Assembly: GCF_000003605.2 (NCBI RefSeq)
Contig: NW_003140975.1
Coordinates: 1-24,339 of the forward strand
Direction: 5' to 3'
Length of the DNA: 24,339 bases
Source of the DNA: Saccoglossus kowalevskii
Lineage: Eukaryota; Hemichordata; Enteropneusta; Harrimaniidae
The notes under the pieces are model-generated. The model had not been told where the DNA came from. It worked only from the letters and a program-made list of their open reading frames with translations, and ran no database searches. Position 1 is the stretch's first letter. The number at the start of each line of letters is the position of its first letter. Positions 1 to 10,310 of the stretch are shown here, piece by piece. Made by a program: the position numbers and the translations under genes.

Positions 1-40
1 AGTTCATCATTCACTCATGTCAGTTTCTAGCCCACCTTTT
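1..40 (+). repeat. Partial, divergent first unit
   Basis: These 40 bases correspond to unit positions 11-50. Bases 1-10 (AGTTCATCAT) differ at four places from the usual TGTTTTACAT, while bases 11-40 are ordinary. The long duplicate of this region near 11,125 has the normal sequence at the matching place. The divergence is therefore confined to the outermost bases and may be an old edge, a private mutation cluster or an assembly end effect. Confidence 0.7.
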
Positions 41-377
41 GCATGTACAATGTTTTACATTCACTCATGTCTGTTTCCAGCCCACCTTTTGCATGTACAA
101 TGTTTTACATTCACTCATGTCAGTTTCCAGCCCACCTTTTGCATGTACAATGTTTTACATTCACTCATGCTAGTTTGTAATCCACCTTTTGTATGTACAA
201 TGTTTTACATTCACTCATGCTAGTTTCTAGTCCACCTTTTGCATGTACAATGTTTTACATTCACTCATGTCAGTTTCGAGCCCACCTTTTGCATGTACAA
301 TGTTTTACATTCACTCATGCTAGTTTGTAGCCCACATTTTGCATGTACAATGTTTTACATTCACTCATGTTAGTTTC
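12..377 (+). repeat. Segmental duplicate block, copy 1 (partner 11,125-11,490)
   Basis: About seven consecutive units match the block at 11,125-11,490 (shift 11,113 bp) base for base as far as I can read. Rare shared variants include GTCTGTTTCC, GTAATCC followed by GTATG, TTTCGAG and CCCACATTTT, in the same order. The match ends at base 378, where this copy reads TTTCCAG and the partner reads TTTGTAG. Sharing several rare variants in the same order shows a segmental copy rather than chance similarity of units. Confidence 0.9.
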
Positions 378-490
378 CAGTCCACCTTTTGCATGTACAA
401 TGTTTTACATTCACTCATGTCAGTTTCTAGCCCACCTTTTGCATGTACAATGTTTTACATTCACTCATGTCAGTTTCCAGCCCACCTTTT

Positions 491-1028
491 GCATGTATGT
501 TTTACATTCACTCATGCTAGTTTGTAGTCCACCTTTTGCATGTACAATGTTTTACATTCACTCATGTCAGTTTCTAGCCCACCTTTTGCATGTACAATGT
601 TTTACATTCACTCATGTCAGTTTCTAGCCCACCTTTTGCATGTACATTGTTTTACATTCACTCATGCTAGTTTGTAGTCCACCTTTTGCATGTACAATGT
701 TTTACATTCACTCATGTCAGTTTCCAGCCCACCTTTTGCATGTATGTTTTACATTCACTCATGCTAGTTTCTAGTCCACCTTTTGCATGTACAATGTTTT
801 ACATTCACTCATGTTAGTTTCTAGCCCACCTTGTGCATGTACAATGTTTTGCATTCACTCATGTCAGTTTCCAGCCCACCTTTTGCATGTATTGTTTACA
901 TTCACTCATGCTAGTTTGTAGTCCACCTTTTGCATGTACAATGTTTTACATTCACTCATGTCAGTTTCCAGCCCACCTTTTGCATGTATGTTTTACATTC
1001 ACTCATGCTAGTTTCTAGTCCACCTTTT
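491..1028 (+). repeat. Cluster of four 47-bp units
   Basis: Units starting at 491, 738, 885 and 982 are 47 bp long. In those at 491, 738 and 982 GCATGTACAATG is shortened to GCATGTATG; the unit at 885 has GCATGTATTG with one T fewer in the following run. The last two are separated by one 50-bp unit, giving the 97-bp spacing seen elsewhere in the array. The 47-bp units follow a TTTCCAG unit and themselves carry the CTAG form at unit positions 30-33. Confidence 0.9.
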
Positions 1029-1228
1029 GCATGTACAATGTTTTACATTCACTCATGTCAGTTTCTAGCCCACCTTTTGCATGTACAATGTTTTACATTC
1101 ACTCATGCTAGTTTGTAGTCCACCTTTTGCATGTACATTGTTTTACATTCACTCATGTCAGTTTCTAGCCCACCTTTTGCATGTACAATGTTTTACATTC
1201 ACTCATGTCAGTTTCTAGCCCACTTTTT
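885..1228 (+). repeat. Higher-order block, copy 1 of 4
   Basis: This block starts with a 47-bp TATTG unit, then a 50-bp unit, a 47-bp TATG unit and four further 50-bp units in a fixed order. The same series occurs at 5,866-6,209, 7,960-8,303 and 18,889-19,232. Sharing of both length variants and base variants shows common descent. The upstream GCATTCAC variant (near 851) is shared only with the copy near 18,855, so these two are probably the closest relatives at the left end. Confidence 0.85.
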
Positions 1229-1928
1229 GTATGTACATTATTTTACATTCACTCATGCTAGTTTGTAGTCCACCTTTTGCATGTACAATGTTTTACATTC
1301 ACTCATGTCTGTTTCCAGTCCACCTTTTCCATGTACAATGTTTTACATTCACTCATGTCAGTTTCCAGTCCACCTTTTCCATGTACAATGTTTTACATTC
1401 ACTCATGCTAGTTTGTAGTCCACCTTTTGTATGAACAATGTTTTACATTCACTCATGTCAGTTTCTAGCCCACCTTTTGCATGTACAATGTTTTACATTT
1501 ACTCATGCAAGTTTGTAGTCCACCTTTTGCATGTACAATGTTTTACATTCACTCATGTCAGTTTCTAGCCCACCTTTTGCATGTACAATGTTTTACATTC
1601 ACTCATGTCCGTTTCTAGCCCACCTTTTGCATGTACAATGTTTTACATTTACTCATGCTAGTTTGTAGTCCACCTTTTGCATGTACAATGTTTTACATTC
1701 ACTCATGTCAGTTTCTAGCCCACCTTTTGCATGTACAATGTTTTACATTCACTCATGCTAGTTTGTAGTCCACCTTTTGCATGTACAATGTTTTACATTC
1801 ACTCATGTCAGTTTGTAGTCCACCTTTTGCATGTACAATGTTTTACATTCACTCATGCTAGTTTGTAGTCCACCTTTTGCATGTACATTGTTTTACATTC
1901 ACTCATGCTAGTTTGTAGTCCACCTTTT

Positions 1929-2426
1929 GCATGTACATTGTTTTACATTCACTCATGCTAGTTGTAGTCCACCTTTTGCATGTACAATGTTTTACATTCA
2001 CTCATGTTAGTTTCTAGCCCACCTTTTGCATGTACAATGTTTTACATTCACACATGCTAGTTTGTAGTCCACCTTTTGCATGTACATTGTTTTACATTCA
2101 CTCATGCTAGTTTGTAGTCCACCTTTTGCATGTACAATGTTTTACATTCACTCATGCTAGTTTGTAGTCCACCTTTTGCATGTACAATGTTTTACATTCA
2201 CTCATGCAAGTTTGTAGTCCACCTTTTGAATGTACAATGTTTTACATTCACTCATGATAGTTTGTAGTCCACCTTTTGCATGTACATTGTTTTACATTCA
2301 CTCATGCTAGTTTGTAGTCCACCTTTTGTATGTACAATGTTTTACATTCACTCATGCTAGTTTGTAGTCCACCTTTTGCATGTACATTGTTTTACATTCA
2401 TTCATGCTAGTTGTAGTCCACCTTTT
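1929..2426 (+). repeat. CTAG/GTAG-type units bounded by two 49-bp units
   Basis: The units starting at 1,929 and 2,378 lack one T, giving GCTAGTTGTAG, and are 49 bp. The stretch between them is almost all of the type carrying CTAG at positions 30-33 and GTAG at 37-40, with frequent ACATTG. The part from about 2,200 to 2,430 recurs at about 15,720-15,948 (shift 13,518). Both copies contain the rare CATGCAAG and TTTTGAATG variants and end in the 49-bp unit. Confidence 0.85.
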
Positions 2427-3079
2427 GCATGTACATTGTTTTACATTCACTCATGTTAGTTTGTAGTCCACCTTTTGCATGTACAATGTTTTACATTCAC
2501 TCATGTCAATTTCTAGCCCACCTTTTGCATGTACAATGTTTTACATTCACTCATGTTAGTTTCCAGCCCACCTTTTGCATGTACAATGTTTTAAATTCAC
2601 TCATGTCAGTTTCTAGCCCACCTATTGCATGTATAATGTTTTACATTCACTCATGTCAGTTTCTAGCCCACCTTTTGCATGTACAATGTTTTACATTCAC
2701 TCATGTTAGTTTCTAGCCCACGTTTTGCATGTACAATGTTTTACATTCACTCATGCTAGTTTGTAGTCCACCTTTTGCATGTACAATGTTTTACATTCAC
2801 TCATGTCAGTTTCTAGTCCACCTTTTGCATGTACAATGTTTTACATTGCCTGATGTCAGTTTGTAGTCCACCTTTTGTATGTATAATTATTTACATTCAC
2901 TCATGTCAGTTTCTAGCCCACCTTTTGCATGTACAATGTTTTACATTCACTCATGTCAGTTTCTAGCCCACCTTTTGCATGTACAATGTTTTAAATTCAC
3001 TCATGTCAGTTTCGAGTTCACCTTTTGCATGTACAATGTTTTACATTCACTCATGTCAGTTTCTAGCCCACCTTTTGCA

Positions 3080-3549
3080 TGTACAATGTGTTACATTCAC
3101 TCATGCTAGTTTGTAGTCCACCTTTTGTATGTACAATTTTTTACATTCACTCATGTCAGCTTCCAGCCCAACTTTTGCATATATGTTTTACATTCACTCA
3201 TGGTAGTTTGTAGTCCACCTTTTGTATGTACAATGTTTTACATTTACTCATGTCAGTTTCCAGCCCACCTTTTGCATATATGTTTTACATTCACTCATGC
3301 TAGTTTGTAGTCCACCTTTTGCATGTACAATGTTTTACATTCACTCATGTCAGTTTGTAGCCCACCTTTTGCATGTACAATGTTTTACATTCGTACATGC
3401 TAATTTCTAGCCCACCTTTTGCATGTACATTGTTTTACATTCACTCATGCTAGTTTGTAGTCCACCTTTTGCATGTACAATGTTTTACATTCACTCATGT
3501 CAGTTTCTAGCGCACCTTTTGCATGTACAATGTTTTACATTCACTCATG
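3080..3549 (+). repeat. Composite module A: two 47-bp units, hairpin unit, GCGC unit
   Basis: Order: a GTATG unit with CAATTTTTT, a 47-bp GCATATATG unit (3,177), a 50-bp GTATG unit, a second 47-bp unit (3,274), an ordinary unit (3,321), the hairpin unit (3,371), an ACATTG unit, and a unit with TAGCGCACC. The block is nearly identical to 12,207-12,676 (shift 9,127), with only scattered single-base differences such as TGGTAG versus TGCTAG. The 3,125-3,410 part also matches 20,471-20,756 closely. Confidence 0.9.
3371..3400 (+). repeat. Hairpin-forming unit variant 1
   Basis: GCATGTAC at the start is matched by its exact reverse complement GTACATGC at the end. Between them AATGT-TTT-ACATT forms a further five pairs and a three-base loop, leaving one unpaired C. 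Ordinary units have only the inner AATGT/ACATT arms; the change of CACTCATG to CGTACATG creates the outer arm. Confidence 0.9.
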
Positions 3550-4690
3550 CTAGTTTGTAGTCCACCGTTTGCATGTACAATGTTTTACATTCACTCATGT
3601 CAGTTTCTAGCCCACCATTTGCATGTACAATGTTTTACATTCACTCATGTCAGTTTCCAGTTCACCTTTTGCATGTACAATGTTTTACATTCACTCATGT
3701 CAGTTTCTAGTCCACCTTTTGCATGTACAATGTTTTACATTCACTCATGTCAGTTTCCAGTTAACCTTTTGCATGTACAATGTTTTACATTCACTCATGT
3801 CAGTTTCTAGTCCACCTTTTGCATGTACAATGTTTTACATTGCCTCATGTCAGTTTGTAGTCCACCTTTTGCATGTATAATTATTTACATTCACTCATGT
3901 CAGTTTCTAGCCCACCTTTTGCATGTACAATGTTTTACATTCACTCATGTCAGTTTCTAGACCACCTTTTGCATGTACAATGTTTTACATTCACTCATGT
4001 CAGTTTCCAGTTAACCTTTTGCATGTACAATGTTTTACATTTACTCATGTCAGTTTCTAGTCCACCTTTTGCATGTACAATGTTTTAAATTCACTCATGT
4101 CAGTTTCTAGTCCACCGTTTCCATGTACAATGTTTTACATTGTCTCATGTCAGTTTCTGGCTCACCTTTTGCATGTACAATATTTTACATTCACTCGTGT
4201 CAGTTTCTAGTCCACCGTTTCCATGTACAATATTTTACATTGCCTCATGTCAGTTTCTGGCCCACCTTTTGCATGTACAATGTTTTACATTCACTCGTGT
4301 CAGTTTCTAGTCCACCGTTTGCATTTACAATGATTTACATTCACTCATGTCAGTTTCTAGCCCACCTTTTGCATGTATAATGTTTTAAATTCACTCATGT
4401 CAGTTTCTAGTCCACCGTTTCCATGTACAATGTTTTACATTCACTCAGGTCAGTTTCGAGCGCACCTTTTGCATGTACAATGTTTTACATTCTCTCATGC
4501 TAGTTTGTAGTCCACCGTTTGCATGTACAATATTTTACATTCACTCATGCCAGTTTCTAGCGCACCTTTTGCATGTACAATGTTTTACATTCACTCATGC
4601 CAGTTTGTAGTCCACCTTTTGCATGTACAATGTTTTACATTCACTGATGCTAGTTTCTAGTCCACCTTTTGCATGTACATTGTTTTACAT
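3421..4690 (+). repeat. 1.27-kb segmental block, copy 1 (partner 8,454-9,723)
   Basis: About 25 consecutive units recur at a shift of 5,033 bp with only occasional substitutions. Shared rare variants in order include TAGCGCACC, CCAGTTAACC, TGCCTCATG, TATAATTATT, CTAGACCACC, GTCTCATG, TTTCTGGCTC, GCATTTACAATGATT, CACTCAGGTC and CACTGATGC. This is the longest well-preserved pair in the window. Confidence 0.9.
4121..4320 (+). repeat. Two tandem 100-bp dimers
   Basis: Each 100-bp unit pairs a CCATG unit with G(T/C)CTCATG and TTTCTGG and a unit with CACTCGTG followed by CCACCGTTT. The first ends in CC before ATG and the second leads into GCATTTAC. The same two copies are at 9,154-9,353, while the related locus at 10,104-10,203 has only one. 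Confidence 0.85.
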
Positions 4691-5210
4691 TCACTCATGT
4701 CAGTTTTCTAGCCCACCTATTGCATGTATAATGTTTTACATTCACTCATGTCAGTTTCTAGCCCACCTTTTGCATGTACAATGTTTTACATTCACTCATG
4801 TTAGTTTCTAGCCCACGTTTTGCATGTACAATGTTTTACATTCACTCATGCTAGTTTGTAGTTCACCTTTTGCATGTACAATGTTTTACATTCACTCATG
4901 CTAGTTTGTAGTCCACCTTTTGTATGTACAATTTTTTACATTCACTCATGTCAGCTTCCAGCCCACCTTTTGCATATATGTTTTACATTCACTCATGCTA
5001 GTTTGTAGTCCACCTTTTGTATGTACAATGTTTTACATTCACTCATGTCAGTTTCCAGCCCACCTTTTGCATATATGTTTTACATTCACTCATGCTAGTT
5101 TGTAGTCCACCTTTTGCATGTACAATGTTTTACATTCACTCATGTCAGTTTGTAGCCCACATTTTGCATGTACAATGTTTTACATTTGTACATGCTAATT
5201 TCTAGCCCAC
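4690..5210 (+). repeat. Composite module B with a 51-bp unit (partner 12,022-12,542)
   Basis: This block matches 12,022-12,542 at a shift of 7,332. The shared series is CACCTATTGCATGTATAATG, a CCCACGTTTT unit, CTAGTTTGTAG units, CAATTTTTT, TCAGCTTCC and two 47-bp GCATATATG units (4,972 and 5,069). The unit starting at 4,671 is 51 bp because of an extra T (CAGTTTTCTAG) that the partner lacks. The module is followed by the hairpin unit at 5,166. Confidence 0.88.
5166..5195 (+). repeat. Hairpin-forming unit variant 2 (T form)
   Basis: This form has TTTGTACATGC in place of TTCGTACATGC. It can pair as 10-bp perfect arms GCATGTACAA/TTGTACATGC around a 10-base loop, or as 13 pairs with one bulged T. 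The same T form occurs only at 7,260, within the 2,094-bp duplicate. Confidence 0.9.
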
Positions 5211-5865
5211 CGTTTGCATGTACATTGTTTTACATTCACTCATGCTAGTTTGTAGTCCACCTTTTGCATGTACAATGTTTTACATTCACTCATGTCAGTT
5301 TCTAGCGCACCTTTTGCATGTACATTGTTTTACATTCACTCATGCTAGTTTGTAGTCCACCGTTTGCATGTACAATGTTTTACATTCACTCATGTCAGTT
5401 TCTAGCCCACCTTTTGAATGTACAATGTTTTACATTCACTCATGTCAGTTTCCAGTTCACCTTTTCCATGTACAATGTTTTACATTCACTCATGTCAGTT
5501 TCTAGTCCACCTTTTGCATGTACAATGTTTTAAATTCACTCATGTCAGTTTCTAGTCCACCGTTTCCATGTACAATGTTTTACATTCACTCATGTCAGTT
5601 TCTAGTCCACCGTTTGCATGTACAATATTTTACATTGCCTCATGTTAGTTTGTAGTCCACCGTTTGCATGTTTAATTATTTACATTCACTCATGTCAGTT
5701 TCTAGCCCACCTTTTGCATGTACAATGTTTTAAATTCACTCATGTCAGTTTCTAGCCCACCTTTTGTATGTACATTGTTTTACATTCACTCATGCTAGTT
5801 TCTAGCCCACCTTTTGCATGTACAATGTTTTACATTCACTCATGTTAGTTTCCAGCCCACCTTTT

Positions 5866-6209
5866 GCATGTATTGTTTACATTCACTCATGCTAGTTTGT
5901 AGTCCACCTTTTGCATGTACAATGTTTTACATTCACTCATGTCAGTTTCCAGCCCACCTTTTGCATGTATGTTTTACATTCACTCATGCTAGTTTCTAGT
6001 CCACCTTTTGCATGTACAATGTTTTACATTCACTCATGTCAGTTTCTAGCCCACCTTTTGCATGTACAATGTTTTACATTCACTCATGCTAGTTTGTAGT
6101 CCACCTTTTGCATGTACATTGTTTTACATTCACTCATGTCAGTTTCTAGCCCACCTTTTGCATGTACAATGTTTTACATTCACTCATGTCAGTTTCTAGC
6201 CCACCTTTT
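5866..6209 (+). repeat. Higher-order block, copy 2 of 4
   Basis: Same 47-50-47-50 series as 885-1,228, beginning with the TATTG 47-bp unit and including TATG at 5,963. It is embedded in the 2,094-bp duplicate, and copy 3 lies exactly that distance downstream. Confidence 0.85.
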
Positions 6210-7259
6210 GTATGTACATTGTTTTACATTCACTCATGCTAGTTTGTAGTCCACCTTTTGCATGTACAATGTTTTACATTCACTCATGTCAGTTTGTAGT
6301 CCACCTTTTGCATGTACAATGTTTTACATTCACTCATGTCAGTTTCTAGCCCACCTTTTGCATGTACATTGTTTTACATTCACTCATGCTAGTTTTTAGT
6401 CCACCTTTTGCATGTACAATGTTTTACATTCACTCATGTCAGTTTGTAGTCCACCTTTTGCATGTACAATGTTTTACATTCACTCATGTCAGTTTCTAGC
6501 CCACCTTTTGCATGTACATTGTTTTACATTCACTCATGCTAGTTTGTAGTCCACCTTTTGCATGTACAATGTTTTACATTCACTGATGCTAGTTTGTAGT
6601 CCCCCTTTTGCATGTATAATTATTTACATTCGATCATGTCAGTTTCCAGTCCACCTTTTGCATGTACAATGTTTTACATTCACTCATGCTAATTTGTAGT
6701 CCACCTTTTGCATGTACAATGTTTTACATTCACTCATGTCAGTTTCTAGCCCACCTTTTGCATGTACATTGTTTTACATTCACTCATGTCAGTTTCTAGC
6801 CCACCTTTTGCATGTACAATGTTTTACATTCACTCATGTCAGTTTCCAGTTCACCTTTTGCATGTACAATGTTTTACATTCACTCATGTCAGTTTCTAGT
6901 CCACCTTTTGCATGTACAATGTTTTACATTGCCTCATGTCAGTTTGTAGTCCACCTTTTGTATGTATAATTATTTACATTCACTCATGTCAGTTTCTTGC
7001 CCACCTTTTGCATGTACAATGTTTTACATTCACTCATGTCAGTTTCTAGATCACCTTTTGCATGTACAATGTTTTACATTCACTCATGTCAGTTTCCAGT
7101 TCACCTTTTGCATGTACAATGTTTTACATTCACTCGTGTCAGTTTCTAGCCCACCTTTTGCATGTACAATGTTTTACATTCACTCATGCTAGTTTGTAGT
7201 CCACCTTTTGCATGTACAATGTTTTACATTCACTCATATCAGTTTGTAGCCCACATTTT

Positions 7260-7289
7260 GCATGTACAATGTTTTACATTTGTACATGC
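7260..7289 (+). repeat. Hairpin-forming unit variant 3 (T form)
   Basis: Identical in arms and loop to the unit at 5,166. Unlike most other examples it has no 97-bp dimer immediately upstream. Confidence 0.9.
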
Positions 7290-7959
7290 TAATTTCTAGC
7301 CCACCGTTTGCATGTACATTGTTTTACATTCACTCATGCTAGTTTGTAGTCCACCTTTTGCATGTACAATGTTTTACATTCACTCATGTCAGTTTCTAGC
7401 GCACCTTTTGCATGTACATTGTTTTACATTCACTCATGCTAGTTTGTAGTCCACCGTTTGCATGTACAATGTTTTACATTCACTCATGTCAGTTTCTAGC
7501 CCACCTTTTGAATGTACAATGTTTTACATTCACTCATGTCAGTTTCCAGTTCACCTTTTCCATGTACAATGTTTTACATTCACTCATGTCAGTTTCTAGT
7601 CCACCTTTTGCATGTACAATGTTTTAAATTCACTCATGTCAGTTTCTAGTCCACCGTTTCCATGTACAATGTTTTACATTCACTCATGTCAGTTTCTAGT
7701 CCACCGTTTGCATGTACAATATTTTACATTGCCTCATGTTAGTTTGTAGTCCACCGTTTGCATGTATAATTATTTACATTCACTCATGTCAGTTTCTAGC
7801 CCACCTTTTGCATGTACAATGTTTTAAATTCACTCATGTCAGTTTCTAGCCCACCTTTTGTATGTACATTGTTTTACATTCACTCATGCTAGTTTCTAGC
7901 CCACCTTTTGCATGTACAATGTTTTACATTCACTCATGTTAGTTTCCAGCCCACCTTTT

Positions 7960-8303
7960 GCATGTATTGTTTACATTCACTCATGCTAGTTTGTAGTCCA
8001 CCTTTTGCATGTACAATGTTTTACATTCACTCATGTCAGTTTCCAGCCCACCTTTTGCATGTATGTTTTACATTCACTCATGCTAGTTTCTAGTCCACCT
8101 TTTGCATGTACAATGTTTTACATTCACTCATGTCAGTTTCTAGCCCACCTTTTGCATGTACAATGTTTTACATTCACTCATGCTAGTTTGTAGTCCACCT
8201 TTTGCATGTACATTGTTTTACATTCACTCATGTCAGTTTCTAGCCCCCCTTTTGCATGTACAATGTTTTACATTCACTCATGTCAGTTTCTAGCCCACCT
8301 TTT
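7960..8303 (+). repeat. Higher-order block, copy 3 of 4
   Basis: Same order of 47-bp TATTG, 50-bp, 47-bp TATG and 50-bp units as at 885, 5,866 and 18,889. It carries a private CCCCCC change near 8,246. Confidence 0.85.
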
Positions 8304-8453
8304 GTATGTACATTGTTTTACATTCACTCATGCTAGTTTGTAGTCCACCTTTTGCATGTACAATGTTTTACATTCACTCATGTCAGTTTCTAGCCCACCT
8401 TTTGCATGTACAATGTTTTACATTCACTCATGTCAGTTTCTAGCCCACCTTTT

Positions 8454-9723
8454 GTATGTACATTGTTTTACATTCACTCATGCTAGTTTGTAGTCCACCT
8501 TTTGCATGTACAATGTTTTACATTCACTCATGTCAGTTTCTAGCGCACCTTTTGCATGTACAATGTTTTACATTCACTCATGCTAGTTTGTAGTCCACCG
8601 TTGGCATGTACAATGTTTTACATTCACTCATGTCAGTTTCTAGCCCACCTTTTGCATGTACAATGTTTTACATTCACTCATGTCAGTTTCCAGTTCATCT
8701 TTTGCATGTACAATGTTTTACATTCACTCATGTCAGTTTCTAGTCCACCTTTTGCATGTACAATGTTTTACATTCACTCATGTCAGTTTCCAGTTAACCT
8801 TTTGCATGTACAAAGTTTTACATTCACTCATGTCAGTTTCTAGCCCACCTTTTGCATGTACAATGTTTTACATTGCCTCATGTCAGTTTGTAGTCCACCT
8901 TTTGCATGTATAATTATTTACATTCACTCATGTCAGTTTCTAGCTCACCTTTTGCATGTACAATGTTTTACATTCACTCATGTCAGTTTCTAGACCACCT
9001 TTTGCATGTACAATGTTTTACATTCACTCATGGCAGTTTCCAGTTAACCTTTTGCATGTACAATGTTTTACATTTACTCATGTCAGTTTCTAGTCCACCT
9101 TTTGCATGTACAATGTTTTAAATTCACTCATGTCAGTTTCTAGTCCACCGTTTCCATGTACAATGTTTTACATTGTCTCATGTCAGTTTCTGGCTCACCT
9201 TTTGCATGTACAATATTTTACATTCACTCGTGTCAGTTTCTAGTCCACCGTTTCCATGTACAATATTTTACATTGCCTCATGTCAGTTTCTGGCCCACCT
9301 TTTGCATGTACAATGTTTTACATTCACTCGTGTCAGTTTCTAGTCCACCGTTTGCATTTACAATGATTTACATTCACTCATGTCAGTTTCTAGCCCACCT
9401 TTTGCATGTATAATGTTTTAAATTCACTCATGTCAGTTTCTAGTCCACCGTTTCCATGTACAATGTTTTACATTCACTCAGGTCAGTTTCTAGCGCACCT
9501 TTTGCATGTACAATGTTTTACATTCTCTCATGCTAGTTTGTAGTCCACCGTTTGCATGTACATTATTTTACATTCACTCATGTCAGTTTCTAGCGCACCT
9601 TTTGCATGTACAATGTTTTACATTCACTCATGCCAGTTTGTAGTCCACCTTTTGCATGTACAAAGTTTTACATTCACTGATGCTAGTTTGTAGTCCACCT
9701 TTTGCATGTACATTGTTTTACAT
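8454..9723 (+). repeat. 1.27-kb segmental block, copy 2 (partner 3,421-4,690)
   Basis: Second member of the 5,033-bp-spaced pair. Private changes include CCGTTGGCATG near 8,599, TTCATC near 8,694, CAAAGTTTT near 8,812 and 9,662, and TGGCAG near 9,031. At its right end it runs into CACTAATGC and a GCGTGTATAATT unit that are not in copy 1. Confidence 0.9.
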
Positions 9724-9830
9724 TCACTAATGCTAGTTTGTAGTCCACCTTTTGCATGTACAATGTTTTACATTCACTCATGTCAGTTTGTAGTCCACCT
9801 TTTGCGTGTATAATTATTTACATTCACTCA
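9590..9830 (+). repeat. Block with GCGTGTATAATT unit, copy 1 (partner 12,634-12,874)
   Basis: The order TAGCGCACC, CATGCCAG, CACTGATGC, ACATTG, TCAGTTTGTAG and then the unusual GCGTGTATAATTATT unit is shared with 12,634-12,874 at a shift of 3,044. The left part is also shared with about 4,565-4,690. Confidence 0.85.
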
Positions 9831-9989
9831 TGTCAGTTTCTAGCCCACCTTTTGCATGTACAATGTTTTACATTCACTCATGTCAGTTTCTAGCCCACCT
9901 TTTGCATGTACAATGTTTTACATTCACTCATGTCAGTTTCTAGCCCACCTTTTGCATGTACAATGTTTTACATTCACTCATGTCAGTTT

Positions 9990-10310
9990 CCAGTTAACCT
10001 TTTGCATGTACAATGTTTTACATTTACTCATGTCAGTTTCTAGTCCACCTTTTGCATGTACAATGTTTTAAATTCACTCATGTCAGTTTCTAGTCCACCG
10101 TTTCCATGTACAATGTTTTACATTGCCTCATGTCAGTTTCTGGCCCACCTTTTGCATGTACAATGTTTTACATTCACTCGTGTCAGTTTCTAGTCCACCG
10201 TTTGCATTTACAATGATTTACATTCACTCATGTCAGTTTCTAGCCCACCTTTTGCATGTATAATGTTTTAAATTCACTCATGTCAGTTTCTAGTCCACCG
10301 TTTCCATGTA
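9990..10310 (+). repeat. Contracted relative of 9,040-9,460
   Basis: The left part matches 950 bp upstream (CCAGTTAACC, CATTTACTC, TTTTAAATTC). The right part matches 850 bp upstream (TTTCTGGCCC, CACTCGTG, GCATTTACAATGATT, TATAATGTTTTAAATTC). The 100-bp change in shift is the absence of one of the two dimers found at 9,154-9,353. Confidence 0.85.

Larger units (their letters stand above)
5090..6294 (+). repeat. 1.2-kb segmental block, copy 1 (partner 7,184-8,388)
   Basis: This block recurs at a shift of 2,094 bp. Shared order: hairpin unit, TAGCGCACC, CCACCGTTTG, TTTTGAATG, CCAGTTC then CCATG, TTTTAAATTC, TGCCTCATG, the TAATTATT unit, then the 47/50/47 series. I noticed few differences, for example CATGTTTAATT at 5,669 versus CATGTATAATT, and CCCACC versus CCCCCC near 8,246. 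The copies diverge upstream of about 5,090 and downstream of about 6,294. Confidence 0.9.
7184..8388 (+). repeat. 1.2-kb segmental block, copy 2 (partner 5,090-6,294)
   Basis: Second member of the 2,094-bp-spaced pair. It has a private CATATC change near 7,228. Its upstream flank lacks the two 47-bp units that precede copy 1, so the duplication or a later exchange ended between the 47-bp cluster and the hairpin unit. Confidence 0.9.

Noticed and set aside
2877-2900. TATAATTATT as a promoter (TATA or -10 box)
   Set aside because: It is one unit variant inside satellite DNA, with no gene downstream and no matching upstream element. Kept only as a structural landmark.
3617-3624. Octamer-type site ATTTGCAT
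   Set aside because: It arises once by a single T-to-A change in the CCACCTTTTGCATG context, and its sibling at 8,650 lacks it. One chance match in 24 kb of repeats is not evidence of regulation.
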